Notes: generated from the letters alone by a model not told the origin. A stretch of DNA of 64,000 nt from DASWOJ01 sp964250755 (GCA_964250755.1 CAXUHB010000001.1:434001-498000), one strand, 5' to 3'. Numbered from the stretch's first letter, positions 50,699-59,829 are shown. A program made the numbers and translations.

Positions 50699-50971
50699 CT
50701 AGTAGCGTGGGCCGTAGCCATAGCCGTAGCGCGGGCCATAGAAGCCATGCTCGCGCCGCCACTCCCGGCGGCGGAACCGCTCGTAAGCCTCGCGGCGGCG
50801 CCACTCGCGGTAGCGCCAGTCGGGGTAGTACTGCACGGGCTGCATCAGCGCGTCGGCATCCAGCGCCGGGACGGCCGCGACGGCGTGGGGCAGGGCACCC
50901 GGGGCGGCGTGGGCGCCGGGGGCCAGCGCAGCGCCAGCAAGAACGGAGAGGGTCAACAGGAACTTCTTCAT
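50699..50971 (-). CDS. Small exported Arg/Tyr-rich protein
   Basis: 90 residues from the ATG at 50971, with an excellent GGAGG site 8 nt upstream. Signal peptide MKKFLLTLSVLAGAALAPGAHA. The mature part ends in a strongly basic, aromatic tail (RYREWRRREAYERFRRREW then GFYGPRYGYGYGPRY). Such short exported Arg/Tyr/Gly-rich proteins are common in Acetobacteraceae, but no function is known. It lies 53 bp downstream of purB in the same direction. Confidence 0.75.
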   Translation of the reverse strand: MKKFLLTLSVLAGAALAPGAHAAPGALPHAVAAVPALDADALMQPVQYYPDWRYREWRRREAYERFRRREWRREHGFYGPRYGYGYGPRY

Positions 50972-51024
50972 GTCACGGACCTCCTTCTGATCCATGGTGA
51001 AGCTACGCCCCGAACCCGGCGGTT

Positions 51025-52383
51025 TCAGGCCGCCTTGATGGCGGAATCTTGGCGGCCGAACACGCGCGCGAACACGTGATCCACATGGGCCAGGTGCATG
51101 CCGGCCGACATGGCCCGGTCCAGCTCGGCGGCGGGCACGCGGCCTGCCACCTCGGGGTCCGCCTCCAGCACGGCCCGGAAGCTGCGTGCGCCGGGTTTGC
51201 CCAGGCCGGTCCAGGTCTCCATGGCCGCGCGCTGCACGATCCGGTAGGCGTCCTCCCGCAGGATGCCCGCGCGGGTCAGGACCAGCAGCACCTCCCCGCT
51301 GTGGACGACGCCGCCCAGCGCGTCCAGGTTGGCGGCCATCTGCGCGGGATAGACTGTCAGCTTCTCCATCATGCCGGCCAAGCGGACCAGGGCGAAGTCG
51401 AGCGTCACCGTGGCATCGGGGCCGATGGCGCGCTCGACGCTGCTGTGGCTGATGTCGCGCTCATGCCACAGCGCCACGTTCTCCAGGGCTGGCGTCACGG
51501 CGGCGCGGACGATGCGGGCCAAGCCCGTCAGGTTCTCGGACAAGACCGGGTTGCGCTTGTGCGGCATGGCGCTGCTGCCCTTCTGGCCCGGGTGGAAGAA
51601 CTCCTCGGCCTCCCGGACCTCGCTGCGCTGCAGGTGCCGCACCTCCGTCGCCAGGCGCTCGATGGCGCAGGCGATCACGCCCAGGGTGCAGAAGAACGCG
51701 GCGTGGCGGTCCCGGGGGATGACCTGGGTGGACACGGCCTCCGCCTGCAAGCCCAGCTTGCCAGCCACGTACTCCTCCACGCGCGGGTCCACGTGGGCGT
51801 AGGTGCCGACGGCGCCGCTGATGGCGCAGACCGCGACCTCCGCCCGCGCCTGCACCAGCCGCGCCCGGTTACGGGCGAACTCGGCATAGTGCCCGGCCAG
51901 CTTCAGGCCGAAGCTGGTGGGTTCCGCATGGATGCCGTGGCTGCGGCCGATGGTCGGGGTGTACCTGAACTCCATTGCTCGGCGGCGCAGCGCCATCAGT
52001 ACTAGGTCCAGGTCCTGCAGCAGCAGGTCGGCAGCCTGGGTCATCTGCACGGACAGGCAGGTGTCCAGCACGTCGCTGCTGGTCAGGCCCTGGTGGACAA
52101 AGCGGCTGTCCGGCCCGACGCCCTCCGCCAGCCAGGTCAGGAAGGCGATCACATCGTGCCGGGTCTCGGCCTCGATGGCATCTATGCGGTCCAGGTCGGC
52201 CTGGGTGATGGCGGCCAGCTTCGCGCCGCCGCGCTCGCGTATGGCGCGTGCGGCGTCGGCGGGGATGGCGCCGATGGCGGCCATGCCCTCGCAGGCCAGG
52301 GCCTCGATTTCGAACCAGATGCGGTAGCGGTTCTCGGGTGCCCAGATGGCGGTCATGGCGGGGCGGGAGTAGCGCGGAACCAT
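51025..52383 (-). CDS. purB: Adenylosuccinate lyase
   Basis: A 452-residue fumarase/aspartase-superfamily enzyme acting twice in purine synthesis (SAICAR and adenylosuccinate cleavage). The signature GSSAMPHKRNP is intact, with RSHGIHAEPTSFG and TSSDVLDTCLSVQM as further active-site regions. The start at 52383 (MVPRYSRPAMTAIW) has GAGG 7 nt upstream; a longer open frame continues across the divergent gene and is not coding. Confidence 0.97.
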   Translation of the reverse strand: MVPRYSRPAMTAIWAPENRYRIWFEIEALACEGMAAIGAIPADAARAIRERGGAKLAAITQADLDRIDAIEAETRHDVIAFLTWLAEGVGPDSRFVHQGLTSSDVLDTCLSVQMTQAADLLLQDLDLVLMALRRRAMEFRYTPTIGRSHGIHAEPTSFGLKLAGHYAEFARNRARLVQARAEVAVCAISGAVGTYAHVDPRVEEYVAGKLGLQAEAVSTQVIPRDRHAAFFCTLGVIACAIERLATEVRHLQRSEVREAEEFFHPGQKGSSAMPHKRNPVLSENLTGLARIVRAAVTPALENVALWHERDISHSSVERAIGPDATVTLDFALVRLAGMMEKLTVYPAQMAANLDALGGVVHSGEVLLVLTRAGILREDAYRIVQRAAMETWTGLGKPGARSFRAVLEADPEVAGRVPAAELDRAMSAGMHLAHVDHVFARVFGRQDSAIKAA

Positions 52384-52399
52384 CGGGGGCCTCGGACCA

Positions 52400-53077
52400 T
52401 TGTGGGTGGCACCCGGGCTACGCCTGCCGTATCCCGATGACAAGCATTCCCGACGACTGGCACATAGGACGCGCGCGCTGGACCAGCTTCTCCCCCAACT
52501 TGCCGCGCTCGGCCAGGTGCTGATGATTGACCTCGTGCTGGCCGGGGACAATGCCGTGGTGGTCGGCTTGGCCGTGGCCGGGCTGCCGGAGGCACAGCGG
52601 TCCCGGGCCGTGCTGTACGGCATCGGCCTGGCCACGCTGATGCGGATCGGCTTTGCGCTGGTCACGGTCAAGCTGCTGACCATCGTGGGCCTGCTGTTCG
52701 CCGGTGGGCTGCTGCTGCTGTGGGTGTGCTGGCGCATGTATCGCGAGCTGCGGGCGCAGGACGCTGCGCGCCGCCACCCCGAAGTGGCGGCAGCGCCCAA
52801 GACCATGCGCCAGGCGATGATGCAGATCGTGCTGGCCGACCTGTCCATGAGCCTGGACAACGTGCTGGCCGTCGCCGGGGCGTCGCTGCAGCATCCGTGG
52901 GTGCTGGTGGTGGGGCTGGCGATCTCGGTCGTGCTGATGGGCGTCGCCGCCCGGCTGATTGCAGGCGTGCTGGGCCGCTACCGCTGGGTTGCCTGGGCGG
53001 GGCTGGCGGTAGTGCTGTATGTCGCATTGAAACTTGTTTGGGACGGCGGGCAGGACATCCTGGGCCGTATGGCCTGA
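52400..53077 (+). CDS. TerC-family integral membrane protein
   Basis: A membrane protein of up to 225 residues with seven or so helices. TerC markers: QVLMIDLVLAGDNAVVVGLAVAGLP in the first half and MQIVLADLSMSLDNVLAVAGA in the second, each with the acidic D...DN pair thought to handle metal ions. Family members export manganese or serve tellurite resistance (YjbE/Alx types). The start is uncertain: TTG at 52400 or GTG at 52406. The conserved sequence begins only near residue 28, and the gene starts 16 bp from the divergent purB. Confidence 0.87.
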   Translation: MWVAPGLRLPYPDDKHSRRLAHRTRALDQLLPQLAALGQVLMIDLVLAGDNAVVVGLAVAGLPEAQRSRAVLYGIGLATLMRIGFALVTVKLLTIVGLLFAGGLLLLWVCWRMYRELRAQDAARRHPEVAAAPKTMRQAMMQIVLADLSMSLDNVLAVAGASLQHPWVLVVGLAISVVLMGVAARLIAGVLGRYRWVAWAGLAVVLYVALKLVWDGGQDILGRMA

Positions 53078-53085
53078 CACCGCCG

Positions 53086-54615
53086 TTATCGGCCCGTGGC
53101 CAGCCGCGCGCCGCGCGGCACCAGGACCACGGCCAGGAAGGTTGCCGCGGCGACCGCAAGCCCCATCAGGAACACGTTGTGCATCGCGCTGCCCAGCGCC
53201 CCTGTCAGCCCAGCCAGCGCGTCTGGCGGCAGGGCCAGGCGGTGCGTCGGCTCGATCAGGTCGCGCACGGCGTCGTGCGCCGCCGGGCCAGCGCGGGTCA
53301 GCCCGGCGTTCAGCACGCCGCCGAACGCCGCGGCTCCGAGCGCCTGGCCCAGCAGGCGGCAGAAGAAGTACAGCGACGTGGCCCGCCCCCGGTCCTCCCG
53401 CGCCGTGCCCGTCTGGACCGCGACGTTGAACACCAGCGCATGCAGCCCAAGCCCGATCCCGGTCACCGAACCCGCGAGGGCAACCCAGCCCACGGCCCAA
53501 TCTGGCCGCAGCAGCGCGAAGCCTGCCGACCCCACGAGAAGGCAGGCCGACCCCGCCAGGGCGACCGGACGGTAGGGTAACCGGCCCATAAAACGGCTGA
53601 CGCCGATGCTGGCGGTGGTCCAACTGACGGTCAGGATGCCCAGCACGATCCCGGCGGCCAGTGGGCTGCGGCCCATAACGCCCTCGGTCCACGACGGCAG
53701 GAAGGCCGTCGCGCCGATCAGCAGCATCCCGCACAGCAGCGCCGACAGGTTGCCCGCGGCCAGCATCGGGTTGCGCCACAGGTGCAGTGGCAGGATCGGC
53801 AGCGAGGCCTGGCGTTCCCGCATCGCAAAGCCTGCAAGCGCCAGCAGCCCCACCGCAATCAGCCCGACCAGGCTGGGTGCGCTGAACGAGTCGTGCTGCA
53901 CCAGCGCCGCCATGATCGCGCCGATGCCCAGCGCCAGCAGCCCCGCGCCCAGCAGGTCCAGCGACGCGGTCCGGCCCGCCGGCGGCGCCTCGTGCAGGTA
54001 GCGCGCGACCAAGGCCGTCGTCAGCAGGCCCACGGGCAGGTTGACCCAGAACACGAACGGCCAGCCGAGCGTGCCCACGAAGAACGACCCCAGCAGCGGC
54101 CCGATGATGGCGGCGATACCCCAGACGCCGCTGACGTAGCCCAGCACGCGGGGGCGGCCCTCCGGCGAGGTCACGTCCGAGATGATGGTGTTGGCCATGG
54201 GCACCAGGCCGCCGCCGCCCAGCCCCTGGATGGCGCGGAAGGCGATCAGTGACCCCATGCTCCACGCCAGGCCGCACAGCAGCGACCCCGCCAGGAACAC
54301 CGCGGTGCTGCCGATATAGACGCGCCGGCGGCCGAACTGGTCGGCCAGCCGGCCGTAGATCGGCGTCATGACGGCCTGCGTCAGCAGGTAGATGCCGAAC
54401 GCCCAGGTGAACAGGTCGAAGCCGCCGAGCTGCCCGACGATGGTCGGCATGGCGGTGCTGATGACCGTGACCTCGACCGCCGCCATGAAGGTGGAGACCA
54501 GCATGGCGCCGACGATCATGCTCCGGTGCCGATGGAGGGCTGGGGGCGGGTCCGGCAGCAGGTCGGGGGCAGGGGACGCGGTCGCGGCGGTGCGGGCGGG
54601 GAGTGTGACGCTCAT
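53086..54615 (-). CDS. MFS transporter, DHA2 (EmrB/QacA) type
   Basis: A 509-residue exporter with about 14 transmembrane helices. Markers: FMAAVEVTVISTAMPTIVGQLGG in helix 1, motif A GRLADQFGRRRVYIGS, RAIQGLGGGGLVPMA, and motif C GVWGIAAIIGPLLGSFF. Probably a multidrug/proton antiporter. The start at 54615 is chosen by family N-terminus; the frame continues upstream opposite the glycosyltransferase gene. It is convergent with terC, only 8 bp apart. Confidence 0.9.
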   Translation of the reverse strand: MSVTLPARTAATASPAPDLLPDPPPALHRHRSMIVGAMLVSTFMAAVEVTVISTAMPTIVGQLGGFDLFTWAFGIYLLTQAVMTPIYGRLADQFGRRRVYIGSTAVFLAGSLLCGLAWSMGSLIAFRAIQGLGGGGLVPMANTIISDVTSPEGRPRVLGYVSGVWGIAAIIGPLLGSFFVGTLGWPFVFWVNLPVGLLTTALVARYLHEAPPAGRTASLDLLGAGLLALGIGAIMAALVQHDSFSAPSLVGLIAVGLLALAGFAMRERQASLPILPLHLWRNPMLAAGNLSALLCGMLLIGATAFLPSWTEGVMGRSPLAAGIVLGILTVSWTTASIGVSRFMGRLPYRPVALAGSACLLVGSAGFALLRPDWAVGWVALAGSVTGIGLGLHALVFNVAVQTGTAREDRGRATSLYFFCRLLGQALGAAAFGGVLNAGLTRAGPAAHDAVRDLIEPTHRLALPPDALAGLTGALGSAMHNVFLMGLAVAAATFLAVVLVPRGARLATGR

Positions 54616-54852
54616 TCTTGGCAAGAAGGTGCCAACGGGGCAGGGGCGCAATACAAATCGGCGGGGGCAAAGCCGTCGCGTCGCCGGGCGTTGCCGCCGC
54701 GCACCGCCCGTTGCCGCTGCCTTGCAGCATGTCGCCAGTTCACACGCTGGTTCCAACTTGCGGGATGGTGGGCTGGCCAGGAATGGAGCCGGGTTGACGG
54801 CCCGGCGCGCTGCTGGCCCAGTCCCGGTCCGCCGCGCAAAGGACCTGCCGCT

Positions 54853-55968
54853 CTGTCTCTGCTGCCCTGCACGCCCAATCCGGTCCAGGGCGAGGTCCAC
54901 GCCGCCGACCCCGGCATCGAGGTGCATGAGGACGTGCTGTACGGCGCCGTCGCCAGCCACGCCTGGAACGACGAGCCGCGCTGGGGCATCTACGCCCGTG
55001 ACGGAAGCCTGGTGGACGCCGCCGCCTACTATCGCGGCCCAGGCAAGGCGACCGTCGGACAAAGCGCCTGGGTGGACCGCGCCGCCATTCCCGCCGGGGA
55101 CGCGCCGGACGAGACCTACATCTACGGCGGCATCTTCATCCAGCACTTCGGCCACTTCCTGCTGAGTTCGCTCGGCCGGTTCTGGCCCTACGTGGATGGG
55201 GCGCTCCGCGCCCGCCTGGGGCCATACCGCATCCTGTGCCACGGCATGTTCGGGCCGGACCACTGGTGGACGTTCCCCTACAAGGCGGAGCCGTTGCAGG
55301 CGCTCGGCATCCCGAAGGAGCGCCTGGCCTGGTTCCCCGAGCCGACCCGCGTGCGCCGCCTGATCGTGCCGCGCCCGGCGTTCGAGGAGCACAACTTCGT
55401 TCACGACGCCTACGTGCGGCTGACCCGGGAGGTCGGGACGCGCCTGCTTCGCAGCGGCGGTCCAGTGGCGCCTGCCGGGCCAGCCTACCTGTCCCGCACG
55501 GACTACCCGCAGATTTCGCAGGGCTTCGACGAGGAAACGACATTGTCCGGCGCCATGGCGGCGCTCGGGGTGCAGGTCGTGTTCCCGGAAGCGCTGTCCT
55601 TGGCGGACCAGATCAGGACGGTCACGGGGCGGCCGGTGGTAGCCGGGTTCATCGGCTCAGGCTTCCATGCCGCGGCGTTCTCGCCGGACACGGCGCGGCT
55701 GCTCATGCTCAGCCCCACCCACGTGATCGGCGCGAACTTCGGCCTGCTGGACCGGGCGGCTGGCCTGCAGTCGCAGTACTTCCATGTCGGCGGAGAGCTG
55801 CTCGACGTGTCCAACACGGCGCGGATCATCAACCGCTTCCGCATGGACGATCCGGCGGGCGTGACGCGGGATCTGCTTGGGCTGATCCAGGCAGCCTGCG
55901 CGGCGGGAGCAAACCCCGGGCGGTCCGGCGGCGTTGCCGCGGCGCACATGCAGGGATGCACGCCATGA
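54853..55968 (+). CDS. Glycosyltransferase family 61 (DUF563) protein
   Basis: The conserved part is about 370 residues. GT61 features include IYGGIFIQHFGHFLLSSLGRFWPY (metal/sugar site region), RLIVPRPAFEEHNFVHDAYVRL, YLSRTDYPQISQGFDEE and GFIGSGFHAAAFSPDTARLLMLSP. It probably adds a sugar to a surface polysaccharide. The frame is open from 54526 (GTG) but upstream sequence is not family-like. No ATG/GTG/TTG occurs near the conserved start, so a CTG at 54853 after AAAGGA, or a lost start, must be considered. The stop overlaps the next gene (ATGA). Confidence 0.8.
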   Translation: MSLLPCTPNPVQGEVHAADPGIEVHEDVLYGAVASHAWNDEPRWGIYARDGSLVDAAAYYRGPGKATVGQSAWVDRAAIPAGDAPDETYIYGGIFIQHFGHFLLSSLGRFWPYVDGALRARLGPYRILCHGMFGPDHWWTFPYKAEPLQALGIPKERLAWFPEPTRVRRLIVPRPAFEEHNFVHDAYVRLTREVGTRLLRSGGPVAPAGPAYLSRTDYPQISQGFDEETTLSGAMAALGVQVVFPEALSLADQIRTVTGRPVVAGFIGSGFHAAAFSPDTARLLMLSPTHVIGANFGLLDRAAGLQSQYFHVGGELLDVSNTARIINRFRMDDPAGVTRDLLGLIQAACAAGANPGRSGGVAAAHMQGCTP

Positions 55969-56351
55969 CAACCGAACTCAGCCTGCTCGCCTGGTCCGTC
56001 GTGCTGGGGCTGGTCCATGCCCTCGCAACCGGGCAGCTCGCCGTGCAGCAGCACGGCCTGGCTTACAACATGGGGCCGCGTGACGAGCAGAAGCCGCTGA
56101 CCGGCGTGGCCGGGCGGGTCAACCGGGCGTTCAGCAACTACATGCAGACCTTCCCGTTCTTCGCTGCCGCCGTGCTGATCGCGCACCTGGCGGGGCGGCA
56201 CTCCTGGGCGACGGTGCTGGGCGCGCACCTGTACTTCTGGGCGCGGCTGATCTATGTGCCGCTGTATGCCGCGGGCATTCCCGCCGTGCGGACGGCGGCC
56301 TTCGTCGTCTCCGTGCTGGGCATCGTCATGATCCTGTTGGCGCTGACCTAG
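55965..56351 (+). CDS. MAPEG-family membrane protein
   Basis: A 128-residue four-helix membrane protein with the MAPEG pattern: helix 1 SLLAWSVVLGLVHALATG, the conserved loop GPRDEQKPLTGVAGRVNRAFSNYMQTFPFFAAAVL, then ARLIYVPLYAAGIPAVRTAAFVVSVLGIVMILLAL. Eukaryotic relatives are glutathione S-transferases and prostaglandin synthases; bacterial ones are mostly uncharacterised. The start overlaps the GT61 stop by 4 nt and the end overlaps the convergent EamA gene by 26 bp. Confidence 0.88.
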   Translation: MTTELSLLAWSVVLGLVHALATGQLAVQQHGLAYNMGPRDEQKPLTGVAGRVNRAFSNYMQTFPFFAAAVLIAHLAGRHSWATVLGAHLYFWARLIYVPLYAAGIPAVRTAAFVVSVLGIVMILLALT

Positions 56352-57213
56352 CTGGGTCGGGCGCGGGCAGGCGCAGCAGCGCCAGCCCCGCGCCGACGAT
56401 CACCGCCGCGCCGGCCAGCGTCAGCCGGTCCGGCACGTCGCCGAACGCCAGCCAGCCGAACAGCACGCCCCACACGATCAGCGTATATTGGAACGGCACC
56501 ACCGCGGACGCCGGTGCCAGCCGCAGCGCCCGGTTGACGCACAGGTTGCCCGCCAGCGACCCCGCACCCAGCACCAGCATCAGCGCTCCGTCCCGCCACC
56601 CCGGCGGCGTCCAGCCCTGCCACGCCACCAACGCCGCGCCGAACAGCCCGGCGCCGGTCAACTGCGCCGTCATCAGCACCGTGCCGGGCGTCCCGGCTAG
56701 CTTGCGCGTTGCCACCAGGAACAAGGCGTAGGTCACGCTGCCGCCCACCGCGCATAGGGCAGGCAGCGTCAGCCGGTCCGGCGAGGGGCGCAGCGCCAGC
56801 AGCACGCCCGCGAATCCGGCGGCCACCGCCACCCAGCGGCGCGCACCCACCCGCTCCCCCAGCAGCAGCGGCGACAGGGCGGCGACGTAGATGGGACCGG
56901 CCATGTAGTAGGTCATGCCCTCCGCCAGCGGCAGGCCGGACAGCGCCCAGAAGAACAGGCCCGACTCCGTGGTGCTGAGTGCGACGCGCAGGGCCTGCAG
57001 CCCCGGGCGGGGCGGGCGCAGGAAGCGGCGCCGGCCCGTCCGCAGCACGACCGGCGCCATCAGCGCCAGCCCCGCCGCAGTGCGGACCAGCAGGAGCTGG
57101 CCGACCGAGTATTGCCCGACCAGCCACTTGCCCAGGGTGTCGTTGACCCCGAACATCAGCACGCCCAGCAGCATCATGCCGATGCCCGCGGCCATGGCGG
57201 CGCGCGCCGGCAT
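56326..57213 (-). CDS. DMT-superfamily (EamA) transporter
   Basis: A 295-residue protein with ten predicted helices in two EamA repeats, beginning MMLLGVLMFGVNDTLGKWLVGQ and with PFQYTLIVWGVLFGWLAFGD in the second repeat. Such proteins usually export amino acids or metabolites. An ATG at 57195 is another possible start. It lies 23 bp downstream of the TetR gene in the same direction, so the regulator probably controls it. Confidence 0.87.
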   Translation of the reverse strand: MPARAAMAAGIGMMLLGVLMFGVNDTLGKWLVGQYSVGQLLLVRTAAGLALMAPVVLRTGRRRFLRPPRPGLQALRVALSTTESGLFFWALSGLPLAEGMTYYMAGPIYVAALSPLLLGERVGARRWVAVAAGFAGVLLALRPSPDRLTLPALCAVGGSVTYALFLVATRKLAGTPGTVLMTAQLTGAGLFGAALVAWQGWTPPGWRDGALMLVLGAGSLAGNLCVNRALRLAPASAVVPFQYTLIVWGVLFGWLAFGDVPDRLTLAGAAVIVGAGLALLRLPAPDPARSAPTGS

Positions 57214-57236
57214 GCCTGCGTGCGGCACTCCGCCGA

Positions 57237-57881
57237 TCAAGCGCCGGGCTGCGCCAGCACGGCCCGCAAGGTACGCGCGGAGATGTCGAGCACCGCAGGA
57301 TCGCCGCCGACCATCATGGCGGCGATGGCCCCGTCCATCACCAGCAGGATCTGCCGCGCCAGGATGTCCGGCTCGGCATGGCCGGCATCCCTGGCCAGCC
57401 CAGCCAGGAAGGCGAGGATGGCGCCGTGGTGCTCCCGCGTCATGTCCCGCAGCCAAGGGGTGCCGTCATCCCCGCCCTTCGCGTGCTCGGCAGCAGCGTT
57501 CATGAAGGCGCAGCCGTAGAAGTGGTCCCCGGTGAACCAGGTCCGCAGGGCGGGGATGACCGCGTGCAGGCGGCCGGCTGGGTCGGGGCCGGCCTGCACG
57601 GCGGCGAAGAAGGCGGCCCGCCACTCGGCGCCCTCCCGCGCCAGCACCTCCCGCAGCAGCGCTTCCTTGGACCCGAAGCGGCTGTAGAGCGTCATCTTGG
57701 ACGCCCCGGCCTCATGCAGGATGCGGTCTATGCCGGTGGCGTGGATGCCGTCGCGGCAGAACAGATCCCGGGCGGCGAGCAGGATGCGCTCGTGCGGCGG
57801 CAGCCCGCTGGGGGGCGGATCGGCTGCGTCCGGGACGTGGCCGGCATCCGCCTGGGTGGCTGGGCTGGCGCTGGTTGGCAT
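57237..57881 (-). CDS. TetR/AcrR-family transcriptional regulator
   Basis: A 214-residue repressor. The N-terminal helix-turn-helix is HERILLAARDLFCRDGIHATGIDRILHEAGASKMTLYSRFGSKEALLREVL, in the style of TetR_C_33/YxaF-like regulators with the C-terminal GCAFMNAAAEHA and MDGAIAAMMVGGD. The ATG at 57881 is preferred, with AAGGA 11 nt upstream. It is cotranscribed with the EamA exporter and divergent from the OsmC operon. The palindrome at 58077-58092 is a candidate binding site. Confidence 0.87.
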   Translation of the reverse strand: MPTSASPATQADAGHVPDAADPPPSGLPPHERILLAARDLFCRDGIHATGIDRILHEAGASKMTLYSRFGSKEALLREVLAREGAEWRAAFFAAVQAGPDPAGRLHAVIPALRTWFTGDHFYGCAFMNAAAEHAKGGDDGTPWLRDMTREHHGAILAFLAGLARDAGHAEPDILARQILLVMDGAIAAMMVGGDPAVLDISARTLRAVLAQPGA

Positions 57882-58076
57882 CCCTTTGGCAATCCTTGTC
57901 TGCCGCACAAACAGGCGTCGTGTGATGGAACCGTGTGCAGCCGGCGCCGCCGCCGTCCAGTTTCGGCCAGGCGTCGGCACGGGTCAAACCGCAACGGGGG
58001 TGCGGGGCGGAGCAATCTCTCCAGGGCAGCTTGCCGCAGCCCAGATGGCACAGCCATTGCAACCTGCACTCCACAA

Positions 58077-58092
58077 GACTGACCGGTCTGTC
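58077..58092. promoter_or_regulatory. TetR-type operator upstream of the OsmC operon
   Basis: GACTGACCGGTCTGTC is a near-perfect inverted repeat around the 8-bp core GACCGGTC with matching outer AC/GT and G/C pairs. Sites of the form AGACCGGTCT are characteristic of many TetR-family repressors. It lies 27 bp upstream of the osmC-like start, placed to overlap the promoter or transcription start, and on the divergent side of the TetR gene. Confidence 0.6.
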
Positions 58093-58118
58093 CGGATCAG
58101 CCGCATGGAGAGAGTTGC

Positions 58119-58667
58119 ATGAGCGCCACAATGAAGCAGGCCCCGACGGCGATGACGGGCTGCCTGGCCCCGATAGACAAGGGCGGGCTGGACGAGCTGA
58201 TCGCCAAGGGCCGCGCCAACCCGCAGGCGATCAAGACGCTGAAGTGCCTGACCATCGCCGAAGGCCGCTTCCGCCACCTGAACATGATTCGCGACCTGCC
58301 GCCCTACATCGTGGACGAGCCGCCGGGCTTGCTGGGCGACGACACCGCGCCGAACCCGTCTGAGGCGTCGCTGGCCGCCCTCGGCTCCTGCCTGGCCGTC
58401 GGCATTCATGCCAACGCGGTCGCCCGAGGCATCACCGTCCGCAAGCTGGAGATCGAGCTTGAGGCGGACATCAACATCACCGCGGTCTGGGGCACCGGCG
58501 ACACCTCTCCCAAGCCGGTCGGCTTCGACGCCGTGCGCGCCAAGGTCCACCTGGAGGCCGATGCGCCGCGGGAGGAGCTGGACGACCTGATTGCCCACGC
58601 CAAGCGGTGGTCCCCGGTTGCCAACACCTTCACCAAGCCGGTGCCGGTGGACGTGACGCCGGTCTGA
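58119..58667 (+). CDS. OsmC-family protein
   Basis: A 182-residue OsmC/Ohr-superfamily protein. The helix motif DTAPNPSEASLAALGSCLAVGIHANAVARG contains the conserved cysteine (about 94). The partner cysteine found in peroxidase-active OsmC/Ohr proteins is not evident at its usual place, so it may bind or process thiols rather than act as a classical thiol peroxidase. First gene of a four-gene operon with an acyl-CoA-dehydrogenase-like enzyme, ferredoxin and rhodanese. Confidence 0.88.
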   Translation: MSATMKQAPTAMTGCLAPIDKGGLDELIAKGRANPQAIKTLKCLTIAEGRFRHLNMIRDLPPYIVDEPPGLLGDDTAPNPSEASLAALGSCLAVGIHANAVARGITVRKLEIELEADINITAVWGTGDTSPKPVGFDAVRAKVHLEADAPREELDDLIAHAKRWSPVANTFTKPVPVDVTPV

Positions 58668-58692
58668 TCCAGCAGCAAGGGGACGCAGCACC

Positions 58693-59829
58693 ATGAGCGA
58701 AGCCGCAATCCGGGACGCCCCGGCAGTGTCCCCCACCCTGGACGGCCTGCGCGCCGTGATCGCCGCGGAACTGGCGCCGATCGCGCACGAGGTCGACCAC
58801 GGCGGTGTTTATCCCGCCCAGGCCATGCGCGCCCTGGGCGGCGCCGGGCTGTATGGCCATCACCTGCGCGCCACCGCCGCCCGGCCCAGCATCGGCGCAG
58901 CCATCGAAGCCATGTCCGCCGTCAGCGAAACCTGCATGAGCGCGGGTTTCTGCACCTGGTGCCAGGACGCCAGCGGCTGGTACCTGGAGCAGTCGGACAA
59001 CGCGGCCTTGCGCGAGTCCCTGCAGCCCGGCCTGGCCAGCGGGGTCCAGATGGGCGGCACCGGCCTGTCCAACCCGATGAAGTCCCTGTCGGGAATTGAG
59101 ACCTTCAAGCTGCGCGGCCGCCGGGTGGCGGGCGGATACGAGGTTTCCGGGGTGCTGCCCTGGGTCAGCAACCTCGGCGACGGCCACCTGTTCGGCACCG
59201 TGTTCGAGGATGCGGACCGCGCCGGGCATCGCGTGATGGCCATGATCCGCTGCGGCCAACCCGGCGTGTCGCTGAAGCAGAACGCGCACTTCGTCGCGCT
59301 GGAGGGGACCGGCACCTACAGCGTGCTGTTCCGCCGCGCCTTCATCGCCGACGAAGCCCTACTGGCCGATCCGCTGGGCGACATGGTCAAGCGCATCAAG
59401 GCCGGCTTCATCCTGCTGCAGACCGGGATGGGCCTGGGCGTGACGCAGGCCTGCGTGGAGCTGATGCGGGAGGCCAATGTCACCCACGGCCACAGCAACA
59501 AATACCTGCCCCGCCAGGCCGGCCATTTCGCGGATGACCTGGCAGCCTTGCAGGCTGACATCGTCCTGCTTGCGGAGACGCCGCTGGAGCAAGCGCCGGA
59601 ATACCTCCGCGCCGTCCTCGCGGCGCGGCTGCGCGTCAGCGAGCTGACGCTGGAGGCCGGGCAGTCCGCGCTGATGCACGCCGGCGCCCGCGGATACATT
59701 GAGGGATCGCCCGTCAACCGCCGCATCCGCGAGGGGCACTTCGTGGCGATCATCACCCCATCCATCAGGCATTTGCGGCAGGAGTTGAGCAAGCCTGAGT
59801 TGCGGCCCGTTGCCGGAACCGTCCACTGA
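58693..59829 (+). CDS. Acyl-CoA-dehydrogenase-like flavoprotein
   Basis: A 378-residue FAD protein of the acyl-CoA dehydrogenase superfamily with N-terminal helical, middle beta (GVLPWVSNLGDGHLFGTVFE) and C-terminal helical domains. The C-terminus MHAGARGYIEGSPVNRRIREGHFVAIITPS resembles SfnB/DszC-like and other nonclassical members more than fatty-acid enzymes. It contains several cysteines (SETCMSAGFCTWCQDAS). It overlaps the ferredoxin gene by 1 nt. Possible role: flavin-dependent oxidation of an organosulfur substrate. Confidence 0.85.
   Translation: MSEAAIRDAPAVSPTLDGLRAVIAAELAPIAHEVDHGGVYPAQAMRALGGAGLYGHHLRATAARPSIGAAIEAMSAVSETCMSAGFCTWCQDASGWYLEQSDNAALRESLQPGLASGVQMGGTGLSNPMKSLSGIETFKLRGRRVAGGYEVSGVLPWVSNLGDGHLFGTVFEDADRAGHRVMAMIRCGQPGVSLKQNAHFVALEGTGTYSVLFRRAFIADEALLADPLGDMVKRIKAGFILLQTGMGLGVTQACVELMREANVTHGHSNKYLPRQAGHFADDLAALQADIVLLAETPLEQAPEYLRAVLAARLRVSELTLEAGQSALMHAGARGYIEGSPVNRRIREGHFVAIITPSIRHLRQELSKPELRPVAGTVH

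Noticed and set aside
51025..52860. Longer purB frame reaching 52860
   Set aside because: The extra 159 codons lie opposite terC and lack similarity to the lyase; the start with a ribosome-binding site is at 52383.
54031..54250. The two DHA2 exporters (5523-6896 and 53086-54615) as a recent duplication
   Set aside because: They share only family motifs; lengths and intervening sequence differ widely.
53086..55404. MFS frame extended upstream to 55404
   Set aside because: The upstream part is antisense to the GT61 gene and hydrophilic; helix 1 of the family starts shortly after 54615.
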